Of a stretch of DNA of 64,000 nucleotides, positions 19,246-33,396 are shown in pieces (the stretch's first letter is position 1; every line of letters starts with the position of its first letter). The notes under the pieces were generated by a model. That model was not told the DNA's origin and did no database searches. It saw only the letters and a list, made by a program, of their open reading frames with translations. The stretch comes from Tepidimonas sediminis (GTDB lineage Bacteria > Pseudomonadota > Gammaproteobacteria > Burkholderiales > Burkholderiaceae_C): positions 355,714 through 419,713 of the forward strand of contig NZ_VJND01000001.1 in the NCBI RefSeq assembly GCF_007556605.1, read 5' to 3'. The translations under genes were made by a program, and so were the position numbers.

Positions 19246-21201
19246 TCAGCGTGCCAACGGCGGCCAGCCGCTGTCCAGCGCCGGGCGTGCCTCGCCCAGT
19301 GGGAAGGTGAATTCGATGCCGGTGCCGGGGTGGGCGTCGTAGAAGCGCACGGTGGCGCCCAGCTTGGCGGCGCGCGTCAGCACGTTGCGCAGCCCGCGCC
19401 CCTCGCGCGGTCGGGCCTGCGCCGGCGGCAGGCCGACGCCATCGTCCTCGATCGTGAGAATGACCTGGTCGTCACGCTGCCAGGTGCTGACGACGATGCG
19501 CCGCGCCCTGGCGTGCTTGACGACGTTGGCGAAGATCTCCTGCAGGCAACGGAACAGGTGCAGCACGCCGCGGGAGTCCAGCACCGCCAGCGGCGGCACA
19601 TCCTGCACCTCCCAGCGCAGCTCGATGCCGACGCCCTCCAAGGCAGGTCCGAGTCGGCGCCGCAGCGTGCCCAGGATGGCCGGCAGGTCACCCTCCATCG
19701 GCTCGAACGAATCGAGCGTCAGGCGCAGCTCGTCCAGCGCCTGGCGCAGCATGCCCGCCAGCGCCTCACGGTCGAGCTGGGCGTTGGGGTTGCGCACCAG
19801 GTTGAGTGTCTGCACCAGCTGGCTGCCCAGCCCGTCGTGCATGTCGCGCATCAGGCGCCGGCGCTCCTCCTCGATGGCGCGCTGGCGCTCGGCCGCCTGC
19901 AGGCGCTCGAAGGCGGCGCTGAGTTCGCGCTCGCGCTGCGCGATGCGCTGCGCCAGCGTGTCGTTGAGCCGGTGCACGGCCTGCGCCCAACCGGCGGCGC
20001 GTTCCACCAGCACCCAGCCCAGCGTCAGCGTCAGCACCAGGCTGCCCACCGACATCCAGCGCAGGTCGCCATCGCCGGGAAAGTCGAGCTGGATGACGAC
20101 GAAGTCGCGCAGCGCGCTGATCCAGGTGAACGCCGCCACCAGCGCGACCAGCAGGTGCTGATGGTGCAGCGCGCGCCGGCGCACCCGGTCGAGCACCGCC
20201 GCCAGCAGCGCCACGGCGGCGAACACCGTCATCGCGCCGGCCCAGATGCGGATGATGTCGTAGTCCAGCGTCCACAGCGCCGCCCCGGTCCACGCCGGCG
20301 ACAGCACGACGACCGCCCAGGCCCCGGCGCGCACCCAGCGCAGCCCGGCCTCGAACAGCTCCTCGATCGTCAGCACGAAGAAGCCGACGTAGACACCAAA
20401 AGTGCTCCAGCGCAGCAGCAGGAGCCATTCGAACGGCAGCGGCGGCTCCACCACCGACACCAGCGCGGTGCGCACGCCGTGGGCCAGCGAGGCCAGCGCG
20501 ATTAGCAGGAACAGCCGCTCGCGCAACGCCCGCCACAGCAGCAGCGCCAGTGCGCCGATGAACAGCGCCAGCGCCGCCATGACCCACGAGCCGGTGACCT
20601 GCCACAGCAGCAGCGACTGTTGACGATCCTGCAGCACCTCCTGCGGCCCGAGCACCGCCGGCCACAGGCCGCTGCGTTCCAGCACGCGCGCCTGCACCTC
20701 CACCGCCAGCCGGTTGTCGTGCGGGCGCGTGGCCAGCAGCGACGGCGGCAGCGGCACGAAATGCGGCACGGCGTTGCCGATGACGGTCTGCTGCGGCGGC
20801 GCAGTCCAGCCGAACTGGTAGATCTCCTGCCCGTTGAGCAGCACGCGCAGGCGCATGCCCGCGCGCGGCAGCAGCAGACCCAGCCGCTGCTGCGCGGCAT
20901 CGTCATAGGCCAGCTGTGCGGGCCAGTCCAGTTCGTAGCGCACCGTGCCCCACCAGGCCGGCCCCTCGTCGTCCAGCACGTGCGGCAGGCGTACCGGCCG
21001 CGGCGGCTGGCCGGGGTCGTGCGGCAGCGATGCGCGCGCCTCCTTGAGCGCCACCGTGCCCGGCGGTGCCCACGGACGGGTGAGCGCGTGCAGCCCCAGC
21101 AGCAGCGCCAGCAACAGCACCCCCACCGCCCAGACGACCGGTCGCCAAGCGCCGGGTGCCTCCTGGCCCGGCGGGGGAGCCAGCGCCGGCGCCAGCGTCA
21201 C
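19246..21201 (-). CDS. 7TM sensor histidine kinase (NarL/UhpB-type HisKA_3)
   Basis: Membrane sensor kinase of 651 aa. There is an N-terminal anchor (about 22-45, VLLLALLLGLHAL), an extracytoplasmic domain (about 50-180) resembling 7TMR-DISM extracellular modules, and about seven hydrophobic segments (190-400). A short coiled coil leads to HisKA_3 with phospho-acceptor H455 in RDMHDGLGSQL. The HATPase domain has an N box FANVVKHA and G boxes DDGVGLPP and GRGLRNV. The start is GTG 21201, overlapping the response-regulator stop as GTGA; longer starts would read through the regulator gene. The signal sensed is unknown. Confidence 0.88.
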   Translation of the reverse strand: MTLAPALAPPPGQEAPGAWRPVVWAVGVLLLALLLGLHALTRPWAPPGTVALKEARASLPHDPGQPPRPVRLPHVLDDEGPAWWGTVRYELDWPAQLAYDDAAQQRLGLLLPRAGMRLRVLLNGQEIYQFGWTAPPQQTVIGNAVPHFVPLPPSLLATRPHDNRLAVEVQARVLERSGLWPAVLGPQEVLQDRQQSLLLWQVTGSWVMAALALFIGALALLLWRALRERLFLLIALASLAHGVRTALVSVVEPPLPFEWLLLLRWSTFGVYVGFFVLTIEELFEAGLRWVRAGAWAVVVLSPAWTGAALWTLDYDIIRIWAGAMTVFAAVALLAAVLDRVRRRALHHQHLLVALVAAFTWISALRDFVVIQLDFPGDGDLRWMSVGSLVLTLTLGWVLVERAAGWAQAVHRLNDTLAQRIAQRERELSAAFERLQAAERQRAIEEERRRLMRDMHDGLGSQLVQTLNLVRNPNAQLDREALAGMLRQALDELRLTLDSFEPMEGDLPAILGTLRRRLGPALEGVGIELRWEVQDVPPLAVLDSRGVLHLFRCLQEIFANVVKHARARRIVVSTWQRDDQVILTIEDDGVGLPPAQARPREGRGLRNVLTRAAKLGATVRFYDAHPGTGIEFTFPLGEARPALDSGWPPLAR

Positions 21202-21854
21202 AGCAACCCCCGTGCCTGGGCGGCGCGCACCACCTGCACCCGCGTGCGCACGGCCAGCTTGCGGTACAGGTTCTTGACGTGGGTGCTGACGGTGGCCACG
21301 CCGATGCCCAGGCGCTGGGCAATCTCCTTGTTGACGTAGCCCTGCGCCACCAGCCGCAGCACGTCGGTCTCGCGTTCCGACAGCACCGGCACCGGGCCGT
21401 CGGCCATGCCGTCGCCGGCGTCGCCGGCCTGGCGGAACTGCTTGAGCAGCATGCGCGCCAGCAGAGGCGAGATCGGCGCCCCGCCCTGCCGGATCTGCTC
21501 GATCGCCTCGACGAGCTCCTGCGGCGAGCAACCCTTGAGCACGTAGCCGGTGGCGCCCCACTGCAGCGCGCGGATCAGGCGCGACTCGTCACCGAAGACG
21601 GTGAAGACGAGCAGCTCGGCCTCGGGCCGGCCCTCGGCCAGCAGGCGCAGCATGTCCTCGCCGCGTCCGTCCGGCAGGCCGAGGTCGACCAGGAACACGT
21701 CGGCCAGGCTGTGCGGCGCCATCATCTGGGCGTGAGCATAGGTGTCGGAATGCCCCACCAGCTTCCAGTCCGGACGCAGGCGCAGCGCGTCCTCGACGAA
21801 GCGCAGGATGGTGCGGTCGTCCTCGATCAGGTAGATGCGCGTGATGGCCGACAT
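21198..21854 (-). CDS. NarL/FixJ-family response regulator
   Basis: Response regulator of 218 aa, partner of the overlapping kinase gene. The receiver domain (1-120) has acidic residues in IEDD, phospho-acceptor D57 (LVDLGLPDG) and the conserved lysine in YVLKG. A LuxR-type HTH at about 150-210 reads LSERETDVLRLVAQGYVNKE and then a typical TVSTHVKNLYRKL recognition helix. It precedes the kinase in the operon. No target operon is adjacent; the isc operon lies downstream on the same strand but has its own promoter. Confidence 0.92.
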   Translation of the reverse strand: MSAITRIYLIEDDRTILRFVEDALRLRPDWKLVGHSDTYAHAQMMAPHSLADVFLVDLGLPDGRGEDMLRLLAEGRPEAELLVFTVFGDESRLIRALQWGATGYVLKGCSPQELVEAIEQIRQGGAPISPLLARMLLKQFRQAGDAGDGMADGPVPVLSERETDVLRLVAQGYVNKEIAQRLGIGVATVSTHVKNLYRKLAVRTRVQVVRAAQARGLL

Positions 21855-21890
21855 GCCCTCCGATTTTCGAGCAAGTGGCCGCCGGCACCC

Positions 21891-21910
21891 CCTCCCCCAA
21901 ACGGGGGAGG
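21891..21910 (-). terminator. GC hairpin after uvrB, possible weak terminator
   Basis: CCTCCCCC (21891-21898) and GGGGGAGG (21903-21910) form an 8-bp stem with a 4-nt loop, three bases after the uvrB stop on the minus strand. No T tract follows, so termination would be weak or factor-dependent. Confidence 0.4.
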
Positions 21911-21913
21911 TTC

Positions 21914-23976
<2,063 letters not shown>

Positions 23977-23980
<4 letters not shown>

Positions 23981-24384
23981 GCGTCCTGCACCCAGTTTTC
24001 GACCTGCAAGGCCGGCACACGCTCGAACTCGCGCACGTTGTTCGTGACCAGCGTCAGACCCTCGCTGCGGGCATGGGCGGCGATGTGCAGGTCGTTGATC
24101 CCGATCGGCTGGCCCTGGCGCTCCAGCGCGGCGCGGATCGCCCCGTAGTGCTGCGCCGCCCTCGGCCCGTACGGCAGCACTTCCAGCCGGCTGCAGAAAT
24201 CCTCCACGACCCGTAACGCGCGCGCCGGCTCGCGGCTACTTTCGGCGCCGTGCATCAGCTCAGCCAGCGTGATCGCCGACATGGCCAGCCTTTCGGCGTG
24301 TTCGTTGAAGCGCGGCAGCACGCTCAGCGGCCGCCGCTTGATGACATAGATCACGATGTTGGTGTCGAGCAGGTAGCGCAGCAT
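23977..24384 (-). CDS. vapC: VapC-family PIN-domain toxin ribonuclease
   Basis: PIN-domain endoribonuclease toxin of 135 aa. It starts [16 protein letters not shown] with acidic metal ligands D7, E42 (LAELMHG) and D98 (GINDLHIA), and ends with the [14 protein letters not shown] block; the active site looks intact. Its ATG overlaps the vapB stop (TGATG) and its own stop overlaps the GTG of uvrB, so toxin and repair gene are translationally coupled. Targets of relatives include initiator tRNA; that is not deducible here. Confidence 0.94.
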
Positions 24385-24623
24385 CACAGCGCCTCGCGCC
24401 CGGGCTGCTGCTGATCTGCACGCTGCGGCAGGAAGTCCTCCGGAACCGTCTCGGCCTGCGGGTCGAGAAAAAAACTGTCCCAGCGCTGTCCGGGGGGACA
24501 CAGGATGCGTTCGGCCCCCCGGCGGCGGATCTCCACCCGCTTGACGTGATCGGGCAGGCGCATGCTGGCCGGCAGGCGCACGGCCTGACTGCGATTGTTG
24601 CTGAACACGGCGGCGGTGGTCAT
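24384..24623 (-). CDS. vapB: VapB-family antitoxin
   Basis: Antitoxin of 79 aa for the adjacent VapC. The N-terminal swapped-hairpin DNA-binding fold (SpoVT/AbrB-like) reads FSNNRSQAVRLPASMRLP; the acidic and Trp-containing C-terminal half (PGQRWDSFFLD) would bind the toxin. Start ATG 24623 is chosen because conservation begins at MTTAAVFSNNRSQ. It overlaps vapC by one base. VapB-VapC complexes normally repress their own promoter. Confidence 0.92.
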   Translation of the reverse strand: MTTAAVFSNNRSQAVRLPASMRLPDHVKRVEIRRRGAERILCPPGQRWDSFFLDPQAETVPEDFLPQRADQQQPGREAL

Positions 24624-24660
24624 GGTGAGGGCCTCGCTCCAGCGCTTGGCATCTACTTCG

Positions 24661-24666
24661 AGTATA
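24661..24666 (-). promoter_or_regulatory. Likely -10 of the vapBC-uvrB operon
   Basis: A minus-strand TATACT lies 38 bases before the vapB ATG in the 154-base divergent gap with tyrB. The -35 region is weak. If correct, it drives vapB, vapC and uvrB together. Confidence 0.45.
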
Positions 24667-24777
24667 GACCAACCTTCCGCTTGGCGTGGGTGCGGCGAAC
24701 GCCGCGCCCGTATGGCCAGAACGTAAAATCGCAAAGTTTTGCCTTTCAAACCGAATCATCGAGAAAGCCCTGCTGCC

Positions 24778-25980
24778 ATGTCCCTCTTTGCCGCCGTCGA
24801 GATGGCCCCGCGCGACCCGATCCTGGGGCTCAACGAACAGTTCGCCGCCGATCCCCGCCCGGAGAAAGTCAACCTCGGGGTGGGGGTGTACTACGACGAC
24901 GATGGCAAGCTGCCGCTGCTGCAGTGCGTGCGCCAGGCCGAGGCGCGCCTGATGGAAAAGCCCGCCCCGCGCGGCTACCTGCCGATCGACGGCATGCCGG
25001 CCTATGACAACGCGGTCAAGGCGCTGGTGTTCGGCGCCGACAGCGACGTGGTGCAGAGCAGCCGCGTGGCCACCGTGCAGGCGCTGGGCGGCACGGGGGG
25101 CCTGAAGATCGGCGCCGACTTCCTGAAGAAGCTCAACCCGGCCGCCAAGGTGCTGATCAGCGATCCGAGCTGGGAGAACCACCGCGCGCTGTTTGCCAAC
25201 GCCGGCTTCGCCGTGGATACCTACGCCTACTACGACGCCGCCGCGCGCGGGGTCAACGTGGAGGGCATGCTGGCCAGCCTGCGCGCCGCCGCGCCCGGCA
25301 CCATCGTCGTGCTGCACGCCTGCTGCCACAACCCGACGGGTTATGACCTGACCCCCGGGCAGTGGGATGCGGTCGTGGCGGTCGTGAAGGAGCGCGGCCT
25401 GGTGCCGTTCCTCGACATGGCCTACCAGGGTTTCGGCCACGGCATCGCCGAGGACGGTGCGGCGGTGCGCAAGTTCGTCGAGGCGGGACTGGACGTGTTC
25501 GTCGCCACGTCGTTCTCCAAGAGCTTCAGCCTGTATGGCGAGCGCGTCGGCGCGCTGTCGGTGGTGTGCGCGAGCAAGGACGAGGCCGAGCGCGTGCTGT
25601 CGCAGCTCAAGATCGTCGTGCGCACCAATTACTCCAACCCGCCGACGCACGGTGCGGCGGTGGTGGCCACGGTGCTCAACACCCCGGAGCTGCGGGCGCT
25701 GTGGGAGCAGGAGCTGGCGGGCATGCGCACGCGCATCAAGGCGATGCGCGAGCAGCTGGTGCAGGGCCTGAAGGATGCCGGCGTGACGCAGGACATGAGC
25801 TTCATCACCCGGCAGATCGGCATGTTCAGCTACTCCGGTCTGACCAAGGAGCAGATGCAGCGCCTGCGCAGCGACTTCGGCGTCTACGGGACCGACACCG
25901 GGCGCATGTGCGTGGCGGCGCTCAACAGCCGCAACATCGGTTACGTCTGCCGGGCCATCGCCAGCGTGCTGCGCGGTTGA
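24778..25980 (+). CDS. tyrB: Aromatic/aspartate aminotransferase (class I)
   Basis: PLP aminotransferase of 400 aa with substrate range of the aspartate/tyrosine type. It begins MSLFAAVEMAPRDPILGLNE, as E. coli AspC and TyrB do. The HNPTG motif and the PLP lysine in ATSFSKSFSLYGERVGAL are present. The choice of TyrB over AspC rests on Burkholderiales practice and context next to uvrB, so specificity is uncertain. ATG 24778 was chosen by conservation; an in-frame ATG at 24739 would add 13 unconserved residues. A possible -10, TAAAAT, lies at 24724-24729. Confidence 0.9.
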   Translation: MSLFAAVEMAPRDPILGLNEQFAADPRPEKVNLGVGVYYDDDGKLPLLQCVRQAEARLMEKPAPRGYLPIDGMPAYDNAVKALVFGADSDVVQSSRVATVQALGGTGGLKIGADFLKKLNPAAKVLISDPSWENHRALFANAGFAVDTYAYYDAAARGVNVEGMLASLRAAAPGTIVVLHACCHNPTGYDLTPGQWDAVVAVVKERGLVPFLDMAYQGFGHGIAEDGAAVRKFVEAGLDVFVATSFSKSFSLYGERVGALSVVCASKDEAERVLSQLKIVVRTNYSNPPTHGAAVVATVLNTPELRALWEQELAGMRTRIKAMREQLVQGLKDAGVTQDMSFITRQIGMFSYSGLTKEQMQRLRSDFGVYGTDTGRMCVAALNSRNIGYVCRAIASVLRG

Positions 25981-26000
25981 GGCGGCCGGCGCGGCGCCTG

Positions 26001-26026
26001 TCGCCGAGGTGACGCCGCCTCGGCGA
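26001..26026 (+). terminator. Hairpin after the aminotransferase gene
   Basis: TCGCCGAGG (26001-26009) and CCTCGGCGA (26018-26026) form a perfect 9-bp stem with an 8-nt loop, 20 bases after the tyrB stop. No T run follows, so it is a weak intrinsic terminator candidate. Confidence 0.45.
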
Positions 26027-26059
26027 AGGTGCCGATGGCGCGCCCGTTGGCTTCCTGTT

Positions 26060-26084
26060 ATATTTGTTGCACCGCAACAAATAT
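26060..26084. promoter_or_regulatory. Perfect palindrome before phaZ, candidate PhaR operator
   Basis: ATATTTGTTGC (26060-26070) and GCAACAAATAT (26074-26084) are perfect 11-bp arms around ACC. The element ends 15 bases before the phaZ ATG and covers an AT-rich -10-like TTATAT. The TTGC/GCAA core resembles the TGC-rich sites bound by PhaR, the repressor of PHA-granule genes, as I recall them. The assignment is inference; the palindrome itself is certain. Confidence 0.6.
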
Positions 26085-26099
26085 TCCTTCGGGGTTCCC

Positions 26100-27497
26100 A
26101 TGCTGTACCACCTGTACGAGGCCCAGCGCGCCCTCATCGAGCCGTTCTCCGATTTCGCGGCCGTGGCGGCCAAGCTGTTCGCCACCCCGACCTCGCCGCT
26201 GGCCCAGACCCCCTTTTCGCAGCGCATCGCCGCCGCCTACGATCTGCTGCACCGCCTCGGCAAGGATTACGAGAAGCCCGAGTTCGGCATCCGCACCATC
26301 GACATCGAGGGGGTGTCGGTGGCGATCCATGAGCGCGTCGAGATCGACAAGCCGTTCTGCCAGCTGCGCCGCTTCAAGCGCTACGCCGACGATCCGGCCA
26401 CGCTGCTGCGCTTGAAGGATCAGCCGGTCGTTCTGATCGTGGCGCCGCTGTCGGGCCATTACGCGACCCTGCTGCGCGACACGGTGCGCACGATGCTGCG
26501 CGACCACAAGGTCTACATCACCGACTGGAAGAACGCCCGCATGGTGCCGCTGTCCGAGGGTGACTTCCACCTCGACGACTACGTCAACTACGTGCAGGAG
26601 TTCATCCGCTACCTGCAGGGCCAGTACGGCAACTGCCACGTGATGAGCGTGTGCCAGCCGACCGTGCCGGTGCTGGCGGCGGTGTCGCTGATGGCCAGCC
26701 GCGGCGAGAAGATCCCGCTGTCGATGACGATGATGGGCGGCCCGATCGATGCGCGCCGCTCGCCCACCGCGGTGAACAACCTGGCGCTGCAGCGCAGCTA
26801 CGAGTGGTTCGAGAACAACGTGATCTACCGCGTGCCGGCGGGCTTCCCCGGCGAGGGGCGGCGCGTCTACCCGGGCTTCCTGCAGCACGCCGGCTTCATC
26901 GCGATGAACCCGGACCGCCACGTCAACAGCCACTACGACTACTTCCAGCACCTGATCCAGGGCGACAACGAGAGCGCCGAGGCACACCGCCAGTTCTACG
27001 ACGAGTACAACGCGGTGCTGGACATGGACGCGAACTACTACCTGGAGACCATCCGCACGGTGTTCCAGGAGTTCAAGCTGGTGCACGGCACCTGGGACGT
27101 GCGCAGCCCGGACGGACGGCTGGAGCGGGTGCGGCCGCAGGACATCCGCGGCACCGGCTTGCTGACGGTGGAGGGTGAGCTCGACGACATCTCCGGCAGC
27201 GGCCAGACGCGCGCCGCGCACGACCTGTGCACCGGCATCGAGTCCCAGCACCGCCATCATTTCGAGGTGGAGGGCGCCGGCCATTACGGCATCTTCAGCG
27301 GGCGGCGCTGGCGCGAGAAGGTCTACCCCGTGGTGCGCGACTTCATCCGCCGCCACCAGCCCGCCGCCGCGGGCCCCGATGACGCGCAGGCCGGCGACGA
27401 AGCCGAGCTGCTGGCCGCCGCCATTGAGCGCGACCGCCGCGGGGCGGCCGTGGGCCCGGCGGCCAACCGCCGGCGCCGGCGGCAGCCCGGCGCATGA
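26100..27497 (+). CDS. phaZ: Intracellular polyhydroxyalkanoate depolymerase
   Basis: Alpha/beta-hydrolase that mobilises stored PHA granules; 465 aa, longer than the roughly 420 aa of the C. necator PhaZ1 type because of a low-complexity Arg/Ala-rich tail from about residue 420. The nucleophile is C185 in MSVCQPTVP, a Cys replacing Ser in the lipase box as in that family. The start [16 protein letters not shown] is conserved and fixes ATG 26100. The stop overlaps the rsxB ATG (ATGA). A strong palindrome lies just upstream. It fits with phaC-phaA-phbB at 40-44 kb. Confidence 0.93.
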   Translation: MLYHLYEAQRALIEPFSDFAAVAAKLFATPTSPLAQTPFSQRIAAAYDLLHRLGKDYEKPEFGIRTIDIEGVSVAIHERVEIDKPFCQLRRFKRYADDPATLLRLKDQPVVLIVAPLSGHYATLLRDTVRTMLRDHKVYITDWKNARMVPLSEGDFHLDDYVNYVQEFIRYLQGQYGNCHVMSVCQPTVPVLAAVSLMASRGEKIPLSMTMMGGPIDARRSPTAVNNLALQRSYEWFENNVIYRVPAGFPGEGRRVYPGFLQHAGFIAMNPDRHVNSHYDYFQHLIQGDNESAEAHRQFYDEYNAVLDMDANYYLETIRTVFQEFKLVHGTWDVRSPDGRLERVRPQDIRGTGLLTVEGELDDISGSGQTRAAHDLCTGIESQHRHHFEVEGAGHYGIFSGRRWREKVYPVVRDFIRRHQPAAAGPDDAQAGDEAELLAAAIERDRRGAAVGPAANRRRRRQPGA

Positions 27498-28210
27498 AGA
27501 CGCGACAGGACGACGGGCTGGTCGAGCGGCTCGATGCCGCTCTGCCGCAGACGCAGTGCACGCGCTGCGGCTATCCCGACTGCCGCCGCTACGCCGAGGC
27601 GATCGCGCGCGGCGAAGCGCCGATCAACCGCTGCCCCCCCGGGGGCGAGGAAGGCGTGCGGCGGCTGGCGGCGATCACCGGCCAGCCCGTGCGGCCGCTC
27701 GACCCCGAGGTGGGCAGCGAGGGGCCGTTCGGCGTGGCGGTGATCGACGAGACGTGGTGCATCGGCTGCACGCTGTGCCTGAAGGCTTGTCCGACCGACG
27801 CCATCGTCGGCGCGCACAAGCGCATGCACACCGTCATCGAGGCGTACTGCACCGGCTGCGAGCTGTGCATCCCCGTCTGCCCGGTGGACTGCATCGCGAT
27901 GGAGGTGACCACACCGGGACGTACCGGCTGGCAGGCGTGGTCGACGACGCAGGCCGCCACCGCCCGGCGACGCTACCAGGCGCGCCAGCGGCGCCTGGCG
28001 CGCGAGGCCGAGGAGGCCGAGGTGCGGCGGCTGCAGAAGGCCGAAGCCAAGCTTGCTGACCTGGCCCAGCACTCCAGGCACACGGATCCGGCGCTGCTGG
28101 AGCGCAAGCGCGCCTTGGTGCGAGCGGCGATCGAGCAAGCGCGCGCCGCCCGCGCGGCCCGCACGGCGGCGGGCCCCGGCGCCGGCCCCGCGGAGCCGGC
28201 TGGCCGCTGA
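27494..28210 (+). CDS. rsxB: RnfB/RsxB-type ferredoxin (electron transport complex subunit B)
   Basis: Iron-sulfur protein of 238 aa. An N-terminal 4Fe-4S domain ([16 protein letters not shown] with a further Cys in NRCPPGG) is followed by two [4Fe-4S] ferredoxin motifs, [14 protein letters not shown] and [14 protein letters not shown]. The C-terminal third is a charged helical extension. Unlike Rnf/Rsx operons, no rsxA, C, D, G or E is nearby, and the N-terminal membrane anchor of canonical RnfB is missing, so it may be a soluble electron carrier. Its ATG overlaps the phaZ stop, implying co-translation with the depolymerase. Confidence 0.88.
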   Translation: MKTRQDDGLVERLDAALPQTQCTRCGYPDCRRYAEAIARGEAPINRCPPGGEEGVRRLAAITGQPVRPLDPEVGSEGPFGVAVIDETWCIGCTLCLKACPTDAIVGAHKRMHTVIEAYCTGCELCIPVCPVDCIAMEVTTPGRTGWQAWSTTQAATARRRYQARQRRLAREAEEAEVRRLQKAEAKLADLAQHSRHTDPALLERKRALVRAAIEQARAARAARTAAGPGAGPAEPAGR

Positions 28211-28255
28211 AACGCCCGGGGCGCCGTGCCTCGCGGTGACCGCCGGCGCCAAGGC

Positions 28256-30810
<2,555 letters not shown>

Positions 30811-30822
30811 CACGTAACCTCG

Positions 30823-31047
30823 TCAGGTCGTGCGGCAACACGACGGGGGCGATGGAGACTGCACGGGGGGACACGGCACGCTGCCGTAGCTGCAGAACAC
30901 GCAGCAATCACCCGTCTTAGGACGCAGCACGACGTTGCAATGTGGACACTCGTAGAAATACTGGCACGCATCGGTGGGCATGCGCTCGCTGGAGCGCCCG
31001 CCGCACACCGGGCAGGTGATGACACTGTCGAGCACGATGTCGGCCAT
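30823..31047 (-). CDS. GDCCVxC-domain small Cys-rich protein
   Basis: Protein of 74 aa with three Cys clusters: CPVC (near 11-14), CPHC and the hallmark GDCCVFCSYGSVPCPPVQ. The first two pairs look like a zinc or Fe-S knuckle. Relatives are named GDCCVxC-domain (seleno)proteins because some homologues carry selenocysteine; this copy encodes only Cys. Function is unknown; a thiol-redox or metal role is a guess. ATG 31047 lies 8 bases after the pccB stop, and the stop is 12 bases before pccA, so it is firmly inside the carboxylase operon. Confidence 0.85.
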   Translation of the reverse strand: MADIVLDSVITCPVCGGRSSERMPTDACQYFYECPHCNVVLRPKTGDCCVFCSYGSVPCPPVQSPSPPSCCRTT

Positions 31048-31055
31048 GGCCGGGC

Positions 31056-32588
<1,533 letters not shown>

Positions 32589-32616
32589 GATGATGGGCTC
32601 CTGTAAAAAACGGTCT

Positions 32617-33396
32617 TCAAAGGCCCAACGGGTCCCAGTCGTGCAAAAAGGACGCCAAAGCTTGAACCGTCACGACGTCGCGCCCCCAGGGACGGCGACT
32701 GCGAGGCAGATGACGCAACCACGCGAGGCGCCGGGCCACATGGCGTAGGCGGGATCGCACGTCCGGATCAAGGGTCGCCTCCATCGCTCGCCATGCCGCC
32801 AGCATGGCCGCTCTGGACGCCCGACAGATCCACACGCTCGACAGCAGCAGGGCTAGCCAGTCGCGGGTCTGGGCGTCTGGCAGTGACATCACAGTGCGAG
32901 GATCGTCCTCGAAATCCAGATACACCAAGCCCTTGTCCGAAACGATCGCGTTGCGGGCGAAAGCTTGGCTAAGGTACTGGCCCTGCCGATGCACGTAGGC
33001 CAGCCCGTCGAGGGCGAGATTGAAGGCGTGCATGGCCTGCCCCGGCTCAGCAGCCAAGAGCCGGGGCAGGGCTGAACCGCGGACGTAGCCAAGAACGAGA
33101 TGATCGTCGGCGACGTGCAGCAACGGCGGCACTGCTATTCCAGCCTCCGCCAGCGCGCACAGGCGGCGCACCTCGATCGCCTGCCCTTCTGGCCCTCCAG
33201 GGGCCGGCACGGGCAAGAGCAGCGGCAAATCAGCCGCCCGGGCCAACCAGCGCATCGGGGCGAAACGCCAAGCTGGGCGGGGTGCACGCTGCCCTTTCAC
33301 TATCACCCTGCCTTCGGCCAAGTCCAAGACTTGGATTCGATGCTGGCGCCACCCTTGAGCCCCCTGCACCAAACGCAGTGACGCTTCGCTCAACAT
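32617..33396 (-). CDS. Kinase-fold protein, probable pseudokinase
   Basis: Protein of 259 aa resembling small Kdo/BUD32-like phosphotransferases, but I do not recognise a named family. A lysine-containing N-lobe strand (GRVIVKGQR), a hinge-like [15 protein letters not shown], and a catalytic-loop region [17 protein letters not shown] followed by [10 protein letters not shown] are visible. Where kinases have HxD, this reads LSQ, while the Asn and the metal-binding Asp are kept, so catalysis is doubtful. ATG 33396 overlaps the meaB 3' end by 7 bases. Base composition looks less G+C-rich than its neighbours. Its position between meaB and pccB suggests a role in the pathway or simple hitch-hiking. 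Confidence 0.75.
   Translation of the reverse strand: MLSEASLRLVQGAQGWRQHRIQVLDLAEGRVIVKGQRAPRPAWRFAPMRWLARAADLPLLLPVPAPGGPEGQAIEVRRLCALAEAGIAVPPLLHVADDHLVLGYVRGSALPRLLAAEPGQAMHAFNLALDGLAYVHRQGQYLSQAFARNAIVSDKGLVYLDFEDDPRTVMSLPDAQTRDWLALLLSSVWICRASRAAMLAAWRAMEATLDPDVRSRLRHVARRLAWLRHLPRSRRPWGRDVVTVQALASFLHDWDPLGL

Noticed and set aside
24486..24503. CTGT...ACAG palindrome in vapB considered as a LexA box for uvrB
   Set aside because: The spacer is 10 bases, not 8, and it lies inside vapB coding sequence far from uvrB.
32589..32616. T-run (TTTTTT on the minus strand) between pccB and the kinase-like gene considered as a terminator
   Set aside because: No stable stem immediately precedes it, and the genes on both sides look like one operon.
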